Assembly: GCF_034190915.1 (NCBI RefSeq) | Contig: NW_026947490.1 | Location: 69,987,494-70,051,493 of the forward strand | Direction: 5' to 3' | DNA length: 64,000 bases | DNA from: Cavia porcellus | Lineage: Eukaryota; Chordata; Mammalia; Rodentia; Caviidae | In this document: piece by piece, positions 57,685 to 64,000 of the stretch | Layout of the letters: every line of letters starts with the position of its first letter | Position numbering within the stretch: position 1 is the first letter of the stretch | The notes under the pieces: generated by a model | The model's input: the letters and a program-made list of their open reading frames with translations, nothing else | What the model was told of the DNA's origin: nothing | Databases searched by the model: none | Position numbers and translations under genes: made by a program

Positions 57685-59335
57685 TATAATTCACTAGTTG
57701 GTATGATTTGTTGGTGGTTTTGAAGGGGAAAAATCACATAATCCCAAACCACAGAGATTCATTGTAATGGACAGGCATTTGAATGCTGGATGTCAACTCC
57801 CCATTACAATCATGTATAATTATTTTAAACAAGTTGCATGTGAATTTAAATTTTTAACTATTTTAAAAAATTGGGAATAATTACCTTATCAAAGGCAACA
57901 TTTTAATTTACTCCTAGAATAGAAGATGGGCTTGTGGAGACACTCAAGTGGTACAGCCTGCATCTGGGGACATTGGACTTGTTGACCAATGTGTTTCAAC
58001 CAGCTATCAAGTCTGGAGGCTGCTTCTACCTGCTTCCTGTAATCCCCACAGGTCTCTGCCATCACCAAGCACTGCTGCAGGAGAGGTTTGTGGGTGAGCG
58101 TTGTACTGTGCTTTTACACCCATATACTCAAACAGGAGGCACCACTGGGGTGAAAGGTGGCCACAGTCCCTTTGTGGCCAGAAGATGAGGAGGTCTAGGC
58201 TCAGGTATATGCACAGGTAAGCACATGGAGTCCTGGGTACCATGACTCAATAGATGCTACTTGGTAGCAACTTGCACTGTGGGTAGAACTTGGTGCAGCT
58301 GACACTACATTGTCTGAAGTCCTGTGGTTTCCCAAGACTGGAAATATAAATTCCAGTAGAATTTTTATAAGCAGTAGGGCTGGCAATGGAACAGTAGTAA
58401 GTCTGAGGGATGTGGTTTCAGGATGGACTAATGTCCATTGTAAAGTTCTGAGGTATGGAATCTGGTCTCTGCCATATGAGGACACCTAAACTTCATTTTG
58501 ATCTTGGACTCTTCGTTTTCCAGGAACAAAGAAATTGATTTCTAATTTTATTTTGTTGTATTCCAAGAAAACATTTTGTATCATTTCAGTCTGTATATTT
58601 TTTGAGATCATTACCAGGGTTGGATCTTCCTGGGCTGGCCATCTGCACTGTGTCCACACTGTATCCATACTGTGTGGCTCTGTCTCTCAGTTCCTGGATT
58701 CTTTCCAAGAAGATTTACATGGAGACTTGCAGAAAGAACTCATACTCAAGAGTGGCAAGTTAGGCAAGCATTTTATAGATGGCAGGTAAAGTGCACTTTT
58801 CAACAAAGCAATTTTTTAATACAGTGTGGTCCTGAGGACAGGAAGTGGGCAGCTCAGAGAAAGGCCAATAATCTGGAGAACCTGGATGATTCGTCTTTTG
58901 TGTTCCTTGGTTTGGGGGAAGGAAGAAGTGTACTAGCTAACTTGATGTCTTCTAAGCAACTGCAAGACTCCACTTCTCCATGGGAAGGAGTTTTGATCTC
59001 ACATTGTGTGACTGGATTGAACATGTCATCCATCCATGGCAACGGGTGGGACTGTCAAGCCAGTAAAGCAAATAATGGTATGCTAATGTGTTGAGAACCA
59101 CAAATCATAAATCGATGTAGAATCTATCTGAGGCCACCGCCCTGCCTTATGGGTCAATCTTGAAATACAGAAATCCCATTTCCTCTCTGTCACCACTGAG
59201 ACCTAGATGATCCATGAGGTTGTGACACTCACAGGCAGGACGAAGTCTGTTGAGGACAATACAAGCAAAACTAGTACCCAGGTATGGATATGAATCTTAA
59301 CTTGTTTCTTTTATGATGTCAAACTTCTCATTCAA
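57685..59335. other. Unrecognised DNA
   Basis: Frames of 84-140 codons (for example 58672-59094 plus) overlap others on both strands, with no domain or splice-bounded exon. No repeat recognised. Confidence 0.3.
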
Positions 59336-59339
59336 TGAC

Positions 59340-59722
59340 TACTTATACACTATTCCAGGAAAAGTACCCCTTCCCCTGCACTGGCCAATAAAATGGAGGT
59401 GTGACCTGAAAGAGTATGTCCTTGTCCCTCCTGCCTCTCTCTGTCTCTGTCTCTGCCTTTCTCTCTGTCTCTGTTTCTGACTCTCTCTTTCTGTCTCTAT
59501 GTCTCTGTCTCCCTCTATCTCTCTGTCTCTGCTTCTCTCTCTGTCTCTGTTTTTCTCTCTTTCCCTCTCTCTGTCTCCATTCCATTCCACTGTGCCACTT
59601 CTGCTTTACATTCAGTCAATCATGAACTAAACCCTCTGAAATTATGAGCCCAAATTAACTACTCCTCCTTTAAATCAAAACTGTCAATTATTTTGTCCCA
59701 GCCACAGCAAAATAACATCTAT
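59340..59722 (+). mobile_element. MaLR-type LTR 3' part with an internal CT tract
   Basis: 'gagcccaaattaactactcc' to 'ccagccacagcaaaataaca' follows the conserved sense-strand MaLR 3' end. A C/T-rich simple repeat (ctctgtct units, 59430-59575) has expanded inside it. The 5' boundary is approximate. Frames on both strands across the tract are repeat artefacts. Confidence 0.5.
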
Positions 59723-59724
59723 CT

Positions 59725-61725
59725 GTCTTGGTAACTGCAGCTTTTGAACTTGAGTAAGTCCTCCAAAATTTTTCTTTTGGAGTATTCTGCCTTTTGTTTT
59801 TCTGAATAAATTTTAAGCTGTTTGTTAATTTTTCCATATGAAATTTTGTTCTGTTTCACAAGTAAAGTTTTCTGTTGTTTTTCTCTAAGAAGACCAATCT
59901 TTTGTAGGATTTGCTACTGTTGTAACTTGGCATAATTAACACCATCTTATGGCCTGCATTTGACTAGTGCCCTGTACTTGACCCAGAAAAGTGAAAAATT
60001 ACTCAGGGTACAAATCCCATGAGAAAAGCAGAATGAGCTGCTACCCACAAGAGAGAAAAATTAACCTGCTCAACAAAGAAGCAAGATACAGGTTTCAATC
60101 AAAATTAATGTAAGATCCTAGCTAAATTGTTTCCAACAGGATGTCTTGTTTCCTGGATTTCTGTTTTGAAAGCTCTGTAACTTTCCAGTTTGGTGGGGTC
60201 TTCAGGTGGTTGATGAGTTCATCTAATAAAATTCCAAATTTATCAGATGTTTGGATTCCTATATTGTTCACGAACCCACTTCAGCTACACTTGGTTTGCT
60301 TTAAGAAAGAAGCATGGGAAAATAGACAAAGAAGGTACTTTGGAGGTGTATTCCTCAGTTTATTTCCAGCCACACCCATTCCTGGTTTTGTATTTTAATT
60401 GTCTGATGAGCCCTCCAAAGCTCAACTTTACTATGTAAAGTTTAATGCACGTGGGAGCTAATCTAAAGGATTTGGTTACTATGGTAACATTTGTGTTGGT
60501 TCATATTTTTTCCTGTTGACTCCAGCATTTCCTCCAGCAGGGAACATCATTCATTTCTGCTGTTAGGCTGGCGGTCGAATCAAATTCTGCTTTTCTTTCC
60601 TCTCTTGCAGAGTTCTGTGCCCCATACCCCAGAAAAAACAGCTGTTGCTCACTTGGCTGTATGAATGAAAATTCGTTAGTGTCATGGAGGTCATAAAAGA
60701 CGAATGAACAAAACCTTCAGTATCAGTGTTCACCAGAACAGATCACATACATGCAGATTCACAAGATGAATTACAGTGGTTGTCCGCAAAGGGTCAGGAG
60801 TGGAAGAGTGCAAAAGAGCTGTCTGTGCACTGGAGATTTGGAAGAATCTAATTGAAAGTAGAGGGCCTGGAGCTCACTGCAGAGTCCCTGCAGGTCCTTA
60901 TCAGAAATCAAAAGGTTTGCACTGGAAGCCTGGAGATGGACACACAAAGGCCACGGCAAGGACTGGAGCTCCTTTGAAAAAACAGAAGCAAGACTTCCTT
61001 ATTCTTTCCTTTTTTAGTCTATCCAGGTTATAAGCCTGCTGGTTGACACTACCCACACCCATGGTGAATCTCCCGTAAGTTATCATCCATACACTTCCAG
61101 AGCTGTGCTAAGCCAGTGTGTTAAGTATTTATTACTCAAATTGACACCACAGTTAAGTGCCACAACTTTGAAGTTAAAGTACTAAGTTTTATTGAGAAGC
61201 CTGCTTATCCCTCTCCCTTTCATTTCACGGCAAGACACTGAAACTTAGATAGATTAACAATGTTCCTAAGGTCATAATCGTCAAGTGCCCAGTTAGGTCT
61301 GCACACGAGATCTCCCACTTCATAGCAGGCAGAATCTGCTGCTGGTTCTGTTCAAACAAATGAATGATCTAGTGTTGAAGTTCAGTTTTTCAGCCTTTCT
61401 AAAAAAAAGCCTTATTGCAGTCAGCATCCTTGAAATGTTGCATGCTGGCCTGAAGACCTCAGTGAGCCCTGCATGACAAACAGTAGCACGCTGAATCATT
61501 TTGTCTATTACCTTCTGAAAACTTTAATACCATCTTCTTCCAGAATTACTAGTTAACACCCTAACAAAATAATGCAAATTAAGAAGACAGAAATGAATCA
61601 CCTTTGTTCTTTCCCTCATTTCCTCATTCTCATCTCTTGCACTGCCTCTCTCTCTTTATCCCTAGGGGACTAGTGTTAACAGGTATCTTTTTGTATCTTC
61701 CACACATTTTGTTATTCTTTTACAC
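59725..61725. other. Unrecognised DNA
   Basis: No repeat or gene identified. Frames 60141-60398, 60776-61033 and neighbours overlap and are featureless. Confidence 0.3.
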
Positions 61726-61727
61726 TA

Positions 61728-61794
61728 TATGCATGCATGTACACTTGTGCATGCATGCACGTGCACACACACATACACACACACACACACACAG
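61728..61794. repeat. (CA)n microsatellite with TGCATG flank
   Basis: 'catgcatgtacacttgtgca' passes into about 15 CA units with one TACA interruption. Confidence 0.9.
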
Positions 61795-62006
61795 AAAGGG
61801 TAATATTGTTTTTCCCAAGATAGAATCACTCTTCATTTAGAAGTTTGAACTTTGAAAACACTCATAATAATGGAAACAGTAAAAATACACCGTTACCTTA
61901 TTCTCTTCCATTTCCCAGAGCAAATTGTTTTAGTCAACTGTCAAAATCCACTATAGATTATGAGTGTAAAATTTTATTTATTGTCTTTTAATGAAGTAAC
62001 ATTTTT

Positions 62007-62135
62007 TGAGACAAGGTCTCACTTTGTAGTTCAGGCTGAACTTGAAATCACTATGTAGCCCAGCTGGCCTCAAGCTCATTGTAATCCTCCTGTCGAGTCT
62101 CTGGAGTGCGGGGATTACAGGCATGCACCACCCAG
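62007..62135 (-). mobile_element. B1-type SINE with 21-bp target duplication
   Basis: A 129-bp antisense 7SL-derived SINE, from 'gagacaaggtctcactttgt' to 'acaggcatgcaccacccag'. The flanking 21 bp (61986-62006 and 62136-62156; starts TTTTAATGAAGTAAC) are identical, so the insertion boundaries are exact. Confidence 0.9.
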
Positions 62136-62159
62136 TTTTAATGAAGTAACATTTTTATC

Positions 62160-62890
62160 TGACAGTATTTTATGATAATTTTGAATTTTATAATTTATTC
62201 AAGAATTTAGTCATTAAATTAGTATCTGTAATATTTTACCATTACTTAGTATTTTATTTAATGAGATAATAATTGCTCATTTCTACTCATATAAACACAA
62301 ATTTTGAAATCAGAGCTCATTGAATTAAAAATTTGGAGCACTTGAAAGCAATATATTAGGAAGTCCCAATAAAGACTACATCAAAGTAATGCAGTTCTAT
62401 ATTATCTATTGCAAATTAGAATGCTAATTTGGTCATACTGATTTACATAAAAAGAAGAAAAAGGATCTATTTTGAAGATGTACAAGTCTCCACAACCACT
62501 TTCCAAGTAATTGAAATATAAATGTTTCTCCTTTTCTGTCAAGATTTCTCCTTTAATTGTATAAAGCTGTCTAATGAACATAATTCTGGTGGTTTTAGGC
62601 TTGAATGTCAAGTCCCAATTAAAAAAAAATCATTTCTGAATTTCATACCATTGTTATTGACTTATTAGTCAAAATAAATTGGATATGCATTTTTAACTAT
62701 GCAGATGAGTTTCACAATTTATTTTCTAACTTAGTCACAATTGTTTCAATTTTAAATTATCACACAAGACTGTATGATACAGGGGAAGGGGTGTATTGGG
62801 GATTGAACTCACAGCCTTGCTCTTGCCACACTGATTTTTAATCAAAGAGTCAAGCAAGACTGTCATTTTGATTTGGGATTCTATATCACA
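62160..62890. other. AT-rich DNA with a SINE scrap
   Basis: AT-rich, with no gene. At about 62785-62830 'gtattggggattgaactcac' looks like the antisense 3' half of a tRNA-derived SINE. Confidence 0.35.
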
Positions 62891-62980
62891 TTATAGTGGT
62901 GTATTACCATTATTGTGGTGTATTACCATTACACCAATAATTGGTGTAATACACCAATTATTGTGGTGTATTACCATTAA
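62891..62980. repeat. Short tandem repeat with nested perfect palindromes
   Basis: 'gtggtgtattaccatta' occurs three times (about 62896, 62914 and 62962). Between copies two and three lies ATTACACCAAT-a-ATTGGTGTAAT (62928-62950), a perfect 11-bp inverted repeat with a 1-bp centre. It overlaps TTGGTGTA-a-TACACCAA (62941-62957), another perfect palindrome. The spacer is thus a tandem unit partly inverted. Confidence 0.85.
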
Positions 62981-63322
62981 GGTACAGTTACATTAGTTTT
63001 TTGCCCCTTTACGATGATTTGAAAGCCTAATAAAGTTAAGAACGTAGTTTTGGTTTAGGAAGAAGCAATGGATATACTAGGTCCTACATTATAGCAACTT
63101 TCTGAAATGGGAAATGTTGGCACTCCCATTGCATCTAACTTAGTACTATTTTCATAATTTCCTACTTTGCTTAAATTAAGAAAAGTAAATCATATTGTAT
63201 TTTAATATAATAAATCTAAGCAAATTGAAAACTCCAGTTATTCAAAATTATTACCATTGGTTGCTTCAGAATGATCAAAAACATTTCCAAAATAATTATA
63301 TTTTTCATTTTGTATATGTGCA

Positions 63323-63738
63323 TGTCTTAGTCACTTTTCTTGTTGCTAATACAAAATAGCCAATACTCAAAGTTAAAGGAGGAAAAGTTTATTTAGCTAG
63401 CAATTTTTAGAGGTTTCATCTCATAGCTGGCTGGCTCCAAAGAACAGTGGCTTGGCAGGGAGGTGTCATAGTCCACAGCAAGCAGACAGACAAGAGCAAC
63501 AAAGGGACAGAAATAAGCCTCTCTTTGTTCTTTATATTGTGTCCAGGCTACTGGGATTAGGGCAGTGCCAAACCAACCAGTGGATTGGTTTAGTAATCAC
63601 CCATCCTTAATCCTAACACTGTTAATCATAACATTGAACCAAGAATCATTTGCATACTCTAGAATCAGGTACCTTTGAAAAAGCCCCACCTATCACTGCA
63701 TGAGGCTTTCGAGGGACATCTAGACATAAGCTATAACA
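63323..63738 (-). mobile_element. MaLR solo LTR, antisense
   Basis: A 416-bp LTR, TGTCTTAGTC at the plus-strand left and GCTATAACA at the right. GTGCA (63318-63322) and GTACA (63739-63743) flank it, a 5-bp duplication with one mismatch, as expected for this class. Internal order ('ggaaaagtttatttagctag', 'agaggtttcatctcatagct') parallels the copies at 54.2 and 56.0 kb but is more diverged. Confidence 0.75.
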
Positions 63739-64000
63739 GTACATTTAGCAGAAATGCTGTGAAGAACTTTAATAAAAAGCAATACATCTTATTAATTATT
63801 ATATCTTAATAGAATCTTGTGTTTTCCCAGATTTCGATTGCTTTGTGTTATAATTCTTAATCAGTTATGACAACTAATATTAATTAAACATTAAGTAGAG
63901 GAGGAAAAACAACTTATTCACACATCTTTGACTCATGATTGAAGCCCTTACTGTAAGAGCAGGTTAACAGGAGGAAAGTATGCATATTCCTTTGATATTA

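Noticed and set aside
59416..59625. Frames over the CT-rich tract at 59.4-59.6 kb
   Set aside because: Translations are simple Ser/Leu/Cys or Arg/Glu repeats from a microsatellite.
1..64000. Any of the listed short open frames as real protein-coding genes
   Set aside because: None exceeds 170 codons. Most overlap frames on the other strand, fall in repeats or simple-sequence tracts, and lack domains, splice context or recognisable homology.

Overview
The window is mammalian nuclear DNA, most likely from a rodent. It is AT-rich, has no bacterial gene organisation, and is packed with L1 LINEs, 7SL-derived B1-type SINEs, tRNA-Ala(UGC)-derived ID-type SINEs, MaLR elements and several classes of endogenous retrovirus (ERV). 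The ID copies are a tRNA-Ala-type family ending in GGTACCGATAAAA-type tails. I see no primate Alu and no typical murine B2, so I favour a non-murine rodent without naming a species. I found no intact cellular protein-coding gene and no functional RNA gene. Every open frame is short (170 codons at most) and almost all lie in repeats, antisense to repeats or in random sequence.

Layout. 1-2.5 kb: unique or unrecognised DNA with a TTTC microsatellite and a possible pseudogene scrap. 2.6-5.18 kb: a rearranged L1 with an inverted middle. 5.18-9.56 kb: a decayed tandem array of about 170-bp monomers (about 25 copies), interrupted by a Tigger-like MITE and an ID SINE. 10-12 kb: SINE scraps. 12.2-14.45 kb: an L1 3' part split by a 779-bp solo LTR with a perfect 5-bp target duplication. 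15-24 kb: old L1, MIR, MITE and LTR relics. 24.92-30.16 kb: a class II (ERVK-like) provirus with both LTRs, a near-matching 6-bp duplication, a Lys-type primer site and nucleocapsid remnants. 31.4-32.8 kb: an L1 3' part. 34.5-35.1 kb: a clean retroposed copy of an unidentified transcript. 36.3-36.7 kb: a GC-rich patch.

39.97-57.68 kb is best read as one old class I ERV stretched to nearly 18 kb by nested insertions. Its 5' LTR and leader lie at 39.97-41.1 kb. L1-A (41.76 kb onward) sits inside it, and L1-B sits inside L1-A with its own 5' monomers. A MaLR LTR, a purine microsatellite and an unidentified coiled-coil-like relic follow, then pol remnants (RT connection, RNase H, integrase). The pol is interrupted by a young ERVK solo LTR (TSD GACACC), a complete two-LTR MaLR element and a young ID SINE. 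The 3' LTR copy is at 57.37-57.68 kb. 57.7-64 kb is mostly unrecognised DNA with a MaLR end, a CT tract, a CA repeat, a B1, a nested palindrome and a final MaLR solo LTR.

The strongest candidate for something undescribed is the 5.18-9.56 kb array. Two other points deserve attention: the two L1 copies carry two different tandem-repeat 5' ends (about 60 bp and about 170 bp), and an unidentified coiled-coil-like sequence lies just upstream of the ERV1 pol. All family names come from reading by eye; no database search was possible.
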